Part shown: in pieces, positions 29,201 through 37,306 of the stretch
How the letters are laid out: each line of letters starts with the position of its first letter
Numbering within the stretch: the stretch's first letter is position 1
Made by a program: the position numbers and the translations under genes
The notes under the pieces: model-generated
What the model was told of the DNA's origin: nothing
What the model saw: the letters and a program-made list of their open reading frames with translations, nothing else
Database searches by the model: none
Virus record (IMG/VR): IMGVR_UViG_3300031876_000003
Span: 1-37,505 of that record
Length of the DNA stretch: 37,505 nt
Source of the DNA: a virus
Direction: 5' to 3' (one strand)

Positions 29201-29787
29201 AAAAGTTGATTGTGCTCTTGGTATTATTATTCGTTGGCCTACTCGTGAACGAACTGAAACTGCGAAGAGGTCCAGTCCCAGTGATAGTCATAGTGGAGTC
29301 TCGTGACTTGGGTATTTGGGGTAACGGGTTCTTCATTCAGGATGATTTAGTATTGACTGCTTATCATTTGATAGCAGATTCCAACATGGTATTTATTGAT
29401 GGGCAAGCTGCCCAAGTTTATTGGTCCGAACCAAATCAAGACTTGGCTCTGCTCAAGGTTAAGACGCCTAAAGTAGAGCCCGAGGTGAAGTTCGCCAAGC
29501 TCAAGACTAGGCTGCACCCCGTACGATGTTTGAGCAAACTACGCGGGCCTGAGGAAGTCCAGATTGAAATACAGGGCAGTACTGCCGCTGTAGATGTGAA
29601 TGATGTACGGGCTAGCTCTAAACCAGTAATTTACTTGGACATGACTTGCCAGCCGGGTTTTTCAGGCAGTCCAATACTAGATGACCATAGTAAAGTTGTT
29701 GGACTAGTTTCAAGTTCCTACCATAGGTTAGTTATTTGCATACCTGTAGAAAGGAAAAAAGAATGGCAGAGCAACTATACAAAGTAA
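29197..29787 (+). CDS. Membrane-anchored trypsin-like serine protease
   Basis: A 196-residue protein. Residues 2-18 form a signal anchor ('KKLIVLLVLLFVGLLVN'). The rest is a chymotrypsin-fold (S1/HtrA-like) protease with a complete triad: His57 in 'DLVLTAYHLIA', Asp82 in 'NQDLALLKV', and Ser156 in 'CQPGFSGSPIL'. 'GNGFFIQDD' matches the strand before the His. There is no PDZ domain. It starts at the terminase stop (ATGA). This is unusual: prohead proteases in phages are normally of other folds, and the XkdF-like one is present downstream. It may act outside the cytoplasm on a host protein, or on the virion. Confidence 0.78.
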   Translation: MKKLIVLLVLLFVGLLVNELKLRRGPVPVIVIVESRDLGIWGNGFFIQDDLVLTAYHLIADSNMVFIDGQAAQVYWSEPNQDLALLKVKTPKVEPEVKFAKLKTRLHPVRCLSKLRGPEEVQIEIQGSTAAVDVNDVRASSKPVIYLDMTCQPGFSGSPILDDHSKVVGLVSSSYHRLVICIPVERKKEWQSNYTK

Positions 29788-30149
29788 ATAGCCCGATTCG
29801 TGTAGATTACCAGGCTACAATAGGTAGCACTACAGCGACGATGGATGTATATGATGAGACTAACACTAAAGATGTGTCCCAGTCGGGTGTGATGAGTCAA
29901 GTTGGGGCGACTAGGATTTGGAATAAAAGCTTCACCCCTGACGAGATTGGCGACTGGCGAGTTGAGTGCAAGGATGATAAGGGTGGCCAGGTAATTCGTA
30001 GTTTCAGCGTAGGCGTGAAAAACATTCAAGACATCGGTACTGAGATGGCTAAGGATTCAACTGTTGCCAAAGAGACAACTCTTAATTCAAGACTGGATGG
30101 TATCTTGGCTATACTGGACTCTATTGCATCACCACCCATGATAGGCTAA
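29763..30149 (+). CDS. Small virion-associated Ig-like protein
   Basis: A 128-residue protein; ATG 29763 is chosen for AAAGGA 7 nt upstream, overlapping the protease gene by 25 nt. The N-terminal 90 residues are beta-rich ('YKVNSPIRVDYQATIGST', 'DEIGDWRVECKDDKGG', 'VIRSFSVGVKN'), like an Ig-type sandwich of phage head decorations. The C-terminal 40 residues are a helix of the type 'MAKDSTVAKETTLNSRLDGI', often found in phage structural proteins as an oligomerisation tail. The position between terminase and portal suggests a virion protein; function inferred. Confidence 0.55.
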   Translation: MAEQLYKVNSPIRVDYQATIGSTTATMDVYDETNTKDVSQSGVMSQVGATRIWNKSFTPDEIGDWRVECKDDKGGQVIRSFSVGVKNIQDIGTEMAKDSTVAKETTLNSRLDGILAILDSIASPPMIG

Positions 30150-30153
30150 GAGC

Positions 30154-30393
30154 ATGTCTAGTCCTGATATTCGCTATTTCTTCTATCGTAGCAAGACTTT
30201 TAGGACTGGTCTACATATAACGGCAACTATATGGGATGGACAATTTCAGATTGTGAACAGTACCCCGATAGTTGCAATAGAACTTGGTGATGGAATTTAT
30301 GGTCTAACACTGCCTATGGCAAGCGGTAAGAATGGCGTGCTAATAAAGGAGAACGGTATCCCGAGTTTGTTCATAGTTCTAGTCAGGCACTAA
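30154..30393 (+). CDS. Small beta-rich protein of unknown function
   Basis: A 79-residue protein, predicted beta-rich ('YRSKTFRTGLHITATIWDGQ', 'VAIELGDGIYGLTLPM'). It starts 4 nt after the previous stop with AAGAG upstream. No cysteines, no membrane segment. The segment 'I.ELGDGIYGLTL' recalls phage structural proteins that follow Ig-like modules, and the gene stands just before the portal. It may be a second half of the same head-associated unit. Function unknown. Confidence 0.5.
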   Translation: MSSPDIRYFFYRSKTFRTGLHITATIWDGQFQIVNSTPIVAIELGDGIYGLTLPMASGKNGVLIKENGIPSLFIVLVRH

Positions 30394-30394
30394 T

Positions 30395-31777
30395 ATGTCA
30401 AACAAAAGAAACCCCAGTAAAGCACACGTAGTTAAGCCCAGTAGACCTTTTCGTCGACTAGAGCAATTACTAAAGGGTTCTGACCAGGAGTCCAAGCAGT
30501 TAATTGAAGTTGAGGAGTGGACCGCTTTGCAGGGGCTAGTCGAGCCCCCTTACAATCTAATGCAATTTCTAGCTCTCTATGAGTCTAATGCTATCTATGC
30601 AGCCTGTGTTAGACAGTTAGCCAGAGATGTAGCGGGTATTGGCTGGCAGTTAGAACTCTTACCCGATCGGAAGGAGGTCCAAGAGGAGAAAGATAGGCTG
30701 ATAAAATATCTTAATAGACTGGCTAACTTACGACAACTATTTAGACAGCTATTTGAGGACTGGGGTACGGCCGGCTACTTTGGTATTGAGGTGATTCGAG
30801 ATTCTGCTGAAGAGATTATTAAGCTATGCAGGGTGCCAGCTTACACCCTACGTGTTCATAAGGATAGAACTAAGTATTGCCAGATTCGTAGAGAAAAGAG
30901 GGCTTGGTTTACGGCGTTTGACCCTAACTCCGAGACTCGACAGAACATTTCAGTCGCTACTGGCAGGGCTGGGGAATATAGCCTACAAGATAGAGCCAAT
31001 GAGTTAATATATTATATGAATCCATACCAAAAGTCTGACTACTATGGAATCCCCAATATAGTATCTGCCTTAGGTGAAGTGATAGAATGCATTTCGAGCA
31101 GAGACTACAATATAGCCTTCTTTGAGAACTATGGTATACCAGCTAGTCTAATTATGATGAGGGGTAATTGGGATCCAACAACTGTTAGCACTATCAAACG
31201 GTTCTTGTCCACTGAGGTCAAAGGTGCTGAAAATGCCTTTAGATCTCTAATAGTAGAGCAGACCAGTGATGAGGATAACCTGGAGATCAAGCCTCTAGAC
31301 GTTGGCACAGTACGGGAGGGACACTACACTAATTCTGAAAAACTTTGGCGAGAAGCTATAATGGCCGCCTATTCCATGCCGCCACAAAGAATAGGGCTAC
31401 AAGTCACCGGGGCGTTAGGTGGTAACTTAGCGGAGGAGGCAACTAAGATTTACATCTCTGGTGTTGTTGACCCATTACAAGAAGATCTAGAGGATATTGT
31501 CAATAATTTGTTGCCCAAGGACTGCCATTACAAGTTCAAACTGAAGGACATTGATATTCGTAATATTGATGCTCTAACCGTTAGGCTCATCAATCAGATT
31601 CGATGTGGCCTACTCACTCCCAACGAGGCTAGAGCCGAGTTAGGAAAGCCCAGTTACCCCGAGGGAGACAAGTTCTACATTGATCCAGGGCTAGTTGAGG
31701 TGGGCGGGCCCGAGCAGCCCGAAGTAAGAGAGTTTGAGCGACACAACCATGGCCGCAAAGCTGACCAAACGTCATAG
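30395..31777 (+). CDS. Portal protein (HK97/PBSX type)
   Basis: A 460-residue protein with portal hallmarks: 'ALYESNAIYAACVRQLARDV' near the N-terminus, 'DWGTAGYFGIEVIRD', 'YYMNPYQKSDYYGIPNIVSA', 'FENYGIPASLIMMRG' and the C-terminal 'AYSMPPQRIGLQ' with 'GGNLAEEATKIYISGVVDPL'. It forms the dodecameric ring at the capsid vertex through which DNA passes. It is followed, overlapping by 29 nt, by a Mu gpF-like head morphogenesis gene. ATG start has no strong ribosome site and follows the previous stop by 1 nt (translational coupling). Confidence 0.9.
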   Translation: MSNKRNPSKAHVVKPSRPFRRLEQLLKGSDQESKQLIEVEEWTALQGLVEPPYNLMQFLALYESNAIYAACVRQLARDVAGIGWQLELLPDRKEVQEEKDRLIKYLNRLANLRQLFRQLFEDWGTAGYFGIEVIRDSAEEIIKLCRVPAYTLRVHKDRTKYCQIRREKRAWFTAFDPNSETRQNISVATGRAGEYSLQDRANELIYYMNPYQKSDYYGIPNIVSALGEVIECISSRDYNIAFFENYGIPASLIMMRGNWDPTTVSTIKRFLSTEVKGAENAFRSLIVEQTSDEDNLEIKPLDVGTVREGHYTNSEKLWREAIMAAYSMPPQRIGLQVTGALGGNLAEEATKIYISGVVDPLQEDLEDIVNNLLPKDCHYKFKLKDIDIRNIDALTVRLINQIRCGLLTPNEARAELGKPSYPEGDKFYIDPGLVEVGGPEQPEVREFERHNHGRKADQTS

Positions 31778-32534
31778 CATACTGCTTAAGCGTCGAGCAG
31801 TCTGGGAGCGCAGATTAGTACATGCGCTACGGAGATGGTTCAAGTTGCTGCGTGAAGAGTACATGATTGGCCTCACTAAAGATGTGGCTAGTGACATAGC
31901 CGACTGGGATGGGTTCGGACTTAGGGGTGTAGAGCTACTTAGACCGCTGTTGCTACAGATAGCAGTGGACGGGGCTCTGGTCGGTGCTAAGGACCTTAAA
32001 TTAGACTTAGAGACCTGGGATGTGATAAATCCAGAGATGTTGGCCGCTGTTGACAAACACTGTGCCTGGTTGGTTAGAGAAGTGACTAACGAGACCAAAC
32101 AAGCTGTATGGGATGCTATCAAAGCGGGCATGGCCGAAGGTGAGGCGTTAGGCACTATAGTTACACGCCTCAAAGAGACTGTTGGTCTAACACAGCGAGG
32201 CATGACAGCAGTAGAGAACTTTCGAGGCTGGTTGTTAGATAAACATCCAAAGCTAACGCCCGCCCGGCTTGAGAGTAAAGTGAGAACCTATACACATACC
32301 TTACATCGTAGGAGGTTAGAAACTATAGTTAGGACTGAAACTGCACATGCCCAAAACGTAGGCTATGCTCAGCTGTTAGAGCAGCAGGATATAGCCAAGG
32401 TCGAATTCTCGCCTTACCCGGGCTGTTGTGACGTGTGTGCTGCCCTGGAGGGTAGGCAGTATAACCCAGGAGAGGCAGGAGATGTAATTCCTGTGCATCC
32501 ACAATGTCGCTGTGTACTGTTGCCCGTAGTATAA
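31749..32534 (+). CDS. Mu gpF / SPP1 gp7-like head morphogenesis protein
   Basis: A 261-residue protein; ATG 31749 is preferred over an upstream TTG at 31734. The C-terminal domain has the MuF signature: 'RLETIVRTETAHAQNVGY' followed by 'YPGCCDVCAALEGRQY' and 'VIPVHPQCRCVLLP' (C..C, HP.CRC). The N-terminal 150 residues are helical and charged, the usual pilot-type part. In SPP1 the homologue is packaged with the DNA and affects ejection. Next to portal and a large polyvalent protein, it is a typical minor head gene. SD is weak. Confidence 0.85.
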   Translation: MAAKLTKRHSILLKRRAVWERRLVHALRRWFKLLREEYMIGLTKDVASDIADWDGFGLRGVELLRPLLLQIAVDGALVGAKDLKLDLETWDVINPEMLAAVDKHCAWLVREVTNETKQAVWDAIKAGMAEGEALGTIVTRLKETVGLTQRGMTAVENFRGWLLDKHPKLTPARLESKVRTYTHTLHRRRLETIVRTETAHAQNVGYAQLLEQQDIAKVEFSPYPGCCDVCAALEGRQYNPGEAGDVIPVHPQCRCVLLPVV

Positions 32535-32535
32535 T

Positions 32536-32643
32536 ATGGCCAGCAAAAAGAAAAGTTATAAAAGTCCTCTTTGTATGGGGACATACGAATCGCGTAAGAA
32601 GTTCAGGCGTAAGTTGTACAGGGGATTAAGGGCTAAGGCATAG
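32536..32643 (+). CDS. Tiny basic protein (35 aa)
   Basis: Reads MASKKKSYKSPLCMGTYESR and ends KKFRRKLYRGLRAKA. The charge is very positive (Lys and Arg). It starts 1 nt after the MuF-like stop and ends 2 nt before the next ATG, so it exactly fills the gap. No clear ribosome site; coupling is possible. It could bind DNA in the head. Function unknown. Confidence 0.45.
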   Translation: MASKKKSYKSPLCMGTYESRKKFRRKLYRGLRAKA

Positions 32644-32645
32644 TC

Positions 32646-35354
32646 ATGCACATAGAGGAGATTACTACTACCAGACTTTCGGATGTACCTGATCGGGAGC
32701 TCTATAGCCTAAGGCTGCGTTTTATTCAACTGTGGAACAGAAACTTTGCCGAACGAGACAAGGACACTGACATCACCGTTGGTAAACTGACTCGTTCTCA
32801 GTTCTTGTCAAAGTATAGACTACTCGTTTCTGAGATAAGGTCCCGTCGCTTGAAGTTCAATGCTTCCGAGATCGACCACGCTCTCTTTGGTAAAAGGATG
32901 TCAGTGCATAAGCTGGGCTTTGATACTGGAGCATTGGAAGAGACGACTTTGATACCTGAGTTCGTATCTCTTGTAGGCTCTTATGTAGTAGATCCGGAAG
33001 AGGCGGAAGACCTGGACATTCTAGTACGTAAGAACACACGGGACGAGTCCATCGAGATGAAAGTCTCCAGAGCATTGGCTCAGCAGATAGAGAAGTACTG
33101 TCATTACATCTATGCTCCCGCTGGTCCTCATGGTAGCTATGTACCCTTGTTTGATCTAGTACTAAAGCCCAGGTCAGAGATTAATAAGGTGATTGTTAAG
33201 TCAGATACTAGTAAGACCCAGTCCTATTATGAGGGATTAGATGAATGGTCTGAGGAGTTTGTGGCAGAGTTTGCTATTCTGCTGCCTTACTTCAATAAAG
33301 GAGACAAGGTTATTGACCTGGGCTGCGGTAGTGGCCGCATACTAAGGATGCTAAAACGGCTGGGTTTTGAAAACTTAGTTGGAATAGACGTCAATGAGCA
33401 GGCCCTCGAGCTATGTGAAAAAGTAGGACTTGAAGTAAAGAAGGTCGATCTGTCAAAAGACAAACTACCCTTTGACGACCAATCATTTGATGTAGCAGTC
33501 TGCACCCACGTGCTAGAACATGTAGAAGATGAGGCGTATCTGCTTAATGAAGCACAACGGATTGCTAAACTGGTACTATTTGTCGTGCCCCTTGGTAAGA
33601 GGGAGTGTCGGGGACACAAACATGAGTATGAGGATATATCTGCCATACGAGAGGAGTTAGGACTGAGTCAATCGGTAATGTCAATAGAAGGTACTAACTC
33701 AGCTCTTATTGCGCTGTCCTTGGAAGGCCCTAAGAAAGCAAACCTGAAGCCCTTTGGTAGATTCACCCCACCCAAGCCTGCTATGGCTAGTCTAACGGAG
33801 GCCTTCAAATTCGAGGACATCCAGAACTGGATCAAGGATCGCTGGCCAGTAGACGTCGAGGAGAAACTTAATGGCTTTCGTGCTATTATAGAGAAGTTAG
33901 GTAACAGACTTCGCATCCAGACAGAGGGCAAGCAGGATAGAACCAAAGTGCTACCCACATTGGTAACCATACTCGAGAAGATTCCTGACGACTTCATCTT
34001 GGACTGTAGCCTGGGTATAGTCAAGAGTGGTAAACCTCTGCCTCGGATTAAACTAATGACTATAATGGCTGACCAGCCTAAGTTTGCCGAGGACGAGAGG
34101 CCACAAGCTACTTGTTTTGACTTGCCATACTGGAATGAGAACCTACATGAGAAGCCACTGGCCGAGCGACGAAAGCTGCTCGAGGAATTCTATAAGAAGT
34201 ACCTTAAGTCTCCAGACTTCGAGTTGACTTCTTACAACCAAGCAGAGAATAAGGACGAGCTCGAGAAGCTATTCAATAAACTTTCTAAGCTACCCCAAAG
34301 TGAAGGCGTGGTGATTAAGGATTTGAGCAGTATCTGGGATACCTCGGGTTCTACCAATGACTGGTCTAAGATTAAGCTTGAGTTGGAGATCAAGGTCATA
34401 GTGATAGGTGTCTTTGAGACCAAGGTGAAAGACGTCTATCGTTACGGCTCTGGTTTGCTCATAGGTAATAGTGATTATACTAATATCATAGAAGTTGGTG
34501 ACCAGAAGTATATTGACCTGGGCCGTACCTTCAGCACAGCGCTCAAGGCTAAGGTTGGAGATATATTGACTGTAGGAGTCGAAGAAATAATCATCAATGA
34601 AAAACGGAATGAGTTAGACTGGTTAGGGCCGCGAGTGATTGATATTGACGAGGATAGGACTACACCCTATTCAGCCAATCAAGTAGTAGAGTTGGCTAGC
34701 CGAGGGCCTGTGTTGCAAAAAGGCGGAGAAGGCTCAGGGTTCTTTGGACATGCTGGAAGACCAGGTGAAGTAGGAGGTAGTACTTTAGGACCAGGAGGAG
34801 GTACGGTGAGTAGTAGTAGTAGCGACTTAAATGCTGAACTATATAGTAGTACCTACAAAAGATTGTCTGCAGGAGAGAAAAGATCTGTCAGTAGCTGGGT
34901 CCGCACAGGCCATAATTACATGAAGGCAGCTGATAAAAGAGGGGACAACCCAGAATCGCTTAGGGATCTTAAGTCGGCCTTGAATAAGTCTCCTGTATAC
35001 ACAGGTGATATTTATAGAGGTGTGCAGAAAGACTTAGATGTAGAGGCAGGTGATACCTTTAGCTATGATACCCTTACTAGTTTCACAGCAAGCCTGGACA
35101 CAGCTAAGGCTTATTGTGTGAGAGATATGCATAACAGATTAGTACCAAGGAGCGCAGAACTAAGCCTGATCACTGTAAAGTCTCACAAGGGAGCTTCGGT
35201 ACTACCCATAGAACCTCTCCAACTGGAAGAGAAGGACTTAGAAGTTGTAATCACTAAGAACAGGCCCTTCGAAGTACTAGAGGTTAAGAGCAAGACCATA
35301 ACAGTGGAAGATCGTAAATACAGGATTAAGCATATCACTGCTAGAGAGGTTTAA
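32646..35354 (+). CDS. Polyvalent protein: NTase, methyltransferase, ligase-like and ADP-ribosyltransferase domains
   Basis: A 902-residue multidomain protein. (1) Residues 1-185: nucleotidyltransferase-like, 'LVGSYVVDPEEAEDLDILVR' (G111-S112, D122, D124) and D170 in 'LFDLVLK'. (2) 195-360: class I SAM methyltransferase, 'KVIDLGCGSGRIL', D248, 'LPFDDQSFDVAVCTHVLEHV'. (3) 385-680: ATP-dependent ligase-like fold, 'DVEEKLNGFRAII' (K407; KxNG for the usual KxDG), 'ILDCSL', 'SEGVVIKD', 'DWSKIKLE'. (4) Gly-rich linker 690-720 with 'KGGEGSGFFGHAGRPGEVGG', a link seen before effector domains in phage head proteins. (5) 730-902: ADP-ribosyltransferase, 'IYRG' (R791), 'TSFTAS' (S812) and 'DLEVV' (E866). 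It sits with portal and MuF genes, as do polyvalent proteins that are injected with the DNA. Ligase motif III is degenerate. Confidence 0.75.
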   Translation: MHIEEITTTRLSDVPDRELYSLRLRFIQLWNRNFAERDKDTDITVGKLTRSQFLSKYRLLVSEIRSRRLKFNASEIDHALFGKRMSVHKLGFDTGALEETTLIPEFVSLVGSYVVDPEEAEDLDILVRKNTRDESIEMKVSRALAQQIEKYCHYIYAPAGPHGSYVPLFDLVLKPRSEINKVIVKSDTSKTQSYYEGLDEWSEEFVAEFAILLPYFNKGDKVIDLGCGSGRILRMLKRLGFENLVGIDVNEQALELCEKVGLEVKKVDLSKDKLPFDDQSFDVAVCTHVLEHVEDEAYLLNEAQRIAKLVLFVVPLGKRECRGHKHEYEDISAIREELGLSQSVMSIEGTNSALIALSLEGPKKANLKPFGRFTPPKPAMASLTEAFKFEDIQNWIKDRWPVDVEEKLNGFRAIIEKLGNRLRIQTEGKQDRTKVLPTLVTILEKIPDDFILDCSLGIVKSGKPLPRIKLMTIMADQPKFAEDERPQATCFDLPYWNENLHEKPLAERRKLLEEFYKKYLKSPDFELTSYNQAENKDELEKLFNKLSKLPQSEGVVIKDLSSIWDTSGSTNDWSKIKLELEIKVIVIGVFETKVKDVYRYGSGLLIGNSDYTNIIEVGDQKYIDLGRTFSTALKAKVGDILTVGVEEIIINEKRNELDWLGPRVIDIDEDRTTPYSANQVVELASRGPVLQKGGEGSGFFGHAGRPGEVGGSTLGPGGGTVSSSSSDLNAELYSSTYKRLSAGEKRSVSSWVRTGHNYMKAADKRGDNPESLRDLKSALNKSPVYTGDIYRGVQKDLDVEAGDTFSYDTLTSFTASLDTAKAYCVRDMHNRLVPRSAELSLITVKSHKGASVLPIEPLQLEEKDLEVVITKNRPFEVLEVKSKTITVEDRKYRIKHITAREV

Positions 35355-35355
35355 G

Positions 35356-36417
35356 ATGAATCGCTTCTGTGACTTTAACTTGAACTACCTAACTATAAAA
35401 AGAAAGTCAGACAGGGATATAGTCAAGGCCGAAGCTAATATTGACTATGAACTTGATGACTCTGGTCACGGTGTTGCTCAGCTTCACATCATGGGTATAG
35501 AGGAGGATAAAATTGAAGCCTTGCGGAAAGTCTCCCGAGAAGCAGTCGCCAATAGGGTCAATTACAAGAAGCTGAAGATGTTGCTCAAGGGTGCTATTGG
35601 CGAGCAAGGCTGCCACATAGACATTAGGCTAGTTCGGAAAGGAGATAACTATTTTGAGGGTGGTGAAATCATGCTTGGCAACTTCTCTGGCTTGGACAAG
35701 TTAGAGGGCTTTTTGGCTGGTACTAAGAAACTGCGTTTTGGCTGGAAGACACCCCATGCTGAAGAGATGGAGGTAGGCACTATACGTGGGCCGACGACTT
35801 GGATGAAAGTGGGCAGTAGATCTATCGAGATCTTTGAGCCTGGTGCCGTTGGGGCTTTAGCTAAGACCTATGCAGCTATGCTTGTGATAGATACTTTTGA
35901 CTGGAAGTTGATACAAGCAGACCGACACGCCAAGAAACTTGAGATTAACAACTCTGAACTATTCGGCGACTGTGTACTGCTGATAGGTTACGTACCCGTG
36001 AAGATAGGTGGACGGGTGTGGATGATCTCAAAACTCAAACTAGAAAAGTTAGAGCGTGAGCTTACTTTAATCAAGGGTAATGCTGCCCAACAGATCGTCT
36101 TCGGCATCGTCTACGAGCCTGATGAAGTTGATGCACAGGGAGATACAACTACTGCTAATGAAATCGAGAAGGCTTGCTACTATTTTATGGAGAACTCACA
36201 AACCTTCAAAGTATCACATAGAGGCGAACCTGTTAAAGTCCAAGTGCTGGAGAACTATATAGCCCCTGTTGATTTTGTTGTTGGGGGCAGACCCGTAAAG
36301 AAGGGCTCCTGGCTCCTGACAGTTAGAGTGCTAGATAAGGTAGTATGGAACAGAATTGAATCTGGTGACCTGCAAGGCTATAGTCTTGCTGGTTACGCTT
36401 TAGGAGAGAAGCTATGA
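35356..36417 (+). CDS. XkdF-like prohead protease with long N-terminal domain
   Basis: A 353-residue protein. The C-terminal 120 residues match the XkdF-type phage serine protease layout: 'VYEPDEVDAQGDTTTANEIE', 'FKVSHRGEPVKVQVLENYIA', 'KKGSWLLTVRVLDKVVWN', 'SGDLQGYSLAGYA' (candidate His and Ser). It should process scaffold or capsid proteins during prohead maturation. The first 230 residues are a separate mixed alpha/beta domain I do not recognise. It starts 1 nt after the polyvalent protein stop; its own stop overlaps the next start (ATGA). It is directly upstream of scaffold and capsid genes, as in other phages. Confidence 0.72.
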   Translation: MNRFCDFNLNYLTIKRKSDRDIVKAEANIDYELDDSGHGVAQLHIMGIEEDKIEALRKVSREAVANRVNYKKLKMLLKGAIGEQGCHIDIRLVRKGDNYFEGGEIMLGNFSGLDKLEGFLAGTKKLRFGWKTPHAEEMEVGTIRGPTTWMKVGSRSIEIFEPGAVGALAKTYAAMLVIDTFDWKLIQADRHAKKLEINNSELFGDCVLLIGYVPVKIGGRVWMISKLKLEKLERELTLIKGNAAQQIVFGIVYEPDEVDAQGDTTTANEIEKACYYFMENSQTFKVSHRGEPVKVQVLENYIAPVDFVVGGRPVKKGSWLLTVRVLDKVVWNRIESGDLQGYSLAGYALGEKL

Positions 36418-37253
36418 GCCAACCCAAGCAAAGATTGTTTAACATCAAACCTGATGAAGTATCATTTGTAAAAAAGCCTGCAACCGGTCGTCCATTCTTG
36501 CTCTGCAAGGCTGATGGTACGAAGCTTGCGGTACAGTTTGAGAGCGATGGCACTGTTGAGGGCACTAGCATAGTAATAAATGGAGAGAAATTGAAAGATG
36601 CCTCATCTTTCTATCTAAGTTATGACTCCCTTATTACTTGCTCCGGATCTACTGGCCCGAATCTAAACTGTAGCTACTCAAAAGTTGTGGAGATCGAAGA
36701 TGGCTTTCAGCGCACTGAATCGTATGTCTTAGCAAGAACGAAAGGGGAACATAATATGGACGAACTATTGAAAGTACTAAAGGAGTACTTAGAAATTAAG
36801 GATGATAAAACAGAGGTCTTAGTAACAAAAGCAGACTTGTCCGATAAGGCCTTGGAGGCTTTGAAGAAAGCTTTGGAGATCTTGAAGAAGTACAAAGCTG
36901 ACTTCCCAGATGATCTCAAAGAAGCTGTTGACACTATCTCGAAATACGCTGTTAGCTACTATGGCTACGGCCACCCTGAGAAGAAGGATTCAACGGATGT
37001 CAACATCAAGAAGGAAGACGATAAATCTAAGAGTCAATCAACATCCGAGGTAAAAGATTCCAGAGTAGACCAGTTAATTACTCAAGTCACTGAGCTGGCC
37101 AAATCTCTTGAAGTACTCAAGACTCTCCAGGATCGCTTAACAGTTGTCGAGAAGGCTACTACAGTCAGCAAGACTATAGTTGGACAAGATCAGAACCAGG
37201 ATAATGCTAACCAGTCTGATTCTAAGGACAAGTTCAAAAGTATACCTCTGTAG
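36414..37253 (+). CDS. Probable scaffold / capsid assembly protein
   Basis: A 279-residue protein. The N-terminus 'KPDEVSFVKKPATGRPFLL' is of the 'V.lV..PA....f' type common in prohead proteins of the XkdF/scaffold group. After a beta-rich part (30-105), the remainder is helical and charged with probable coiled coils (about 115-165 and 210-250) and a polar Gln/Asp/Ser-rich end. This is the usual look of a scaffold. It starts within the protease stop, with AGGAGAG 7 nt before ATG, and lies just upstream of the major capsid gene. An internal ATG near 36756 after AAAGGGGA could yield a shorter scaffold-only form. Confidence 0.6.
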   Translation: MSQPKQRLFNIKPDEVSFVKKPATGRPFLLCKADGTKLAVQFESDGTVEGTSIVINGEKLKDASSFYLSYDSLITCSGSTGPNLNCSYSKVVEIEDGFQRTESYVLARTKGEHNMDELLKVLKEYLEIKDDKTEVLVTKADLSDKALEALKKALEILKKYKADFPDDLKEAVDTISKYAVSYYGYGHPEKKDSTDVNIKKEDDKSKSQSTSEVKDSRVDQLITQVTELAKSLEVLKTLQDRLTVVEKATTVSKTIVGQDQNQDNANQSDSKDKFKSIPL

Positions 37254-37306
37254 GTATAGAGTCTAGTAGGGTGTATTACAACCAGTATATAAAGGAGAAC
37301 TAAAAG

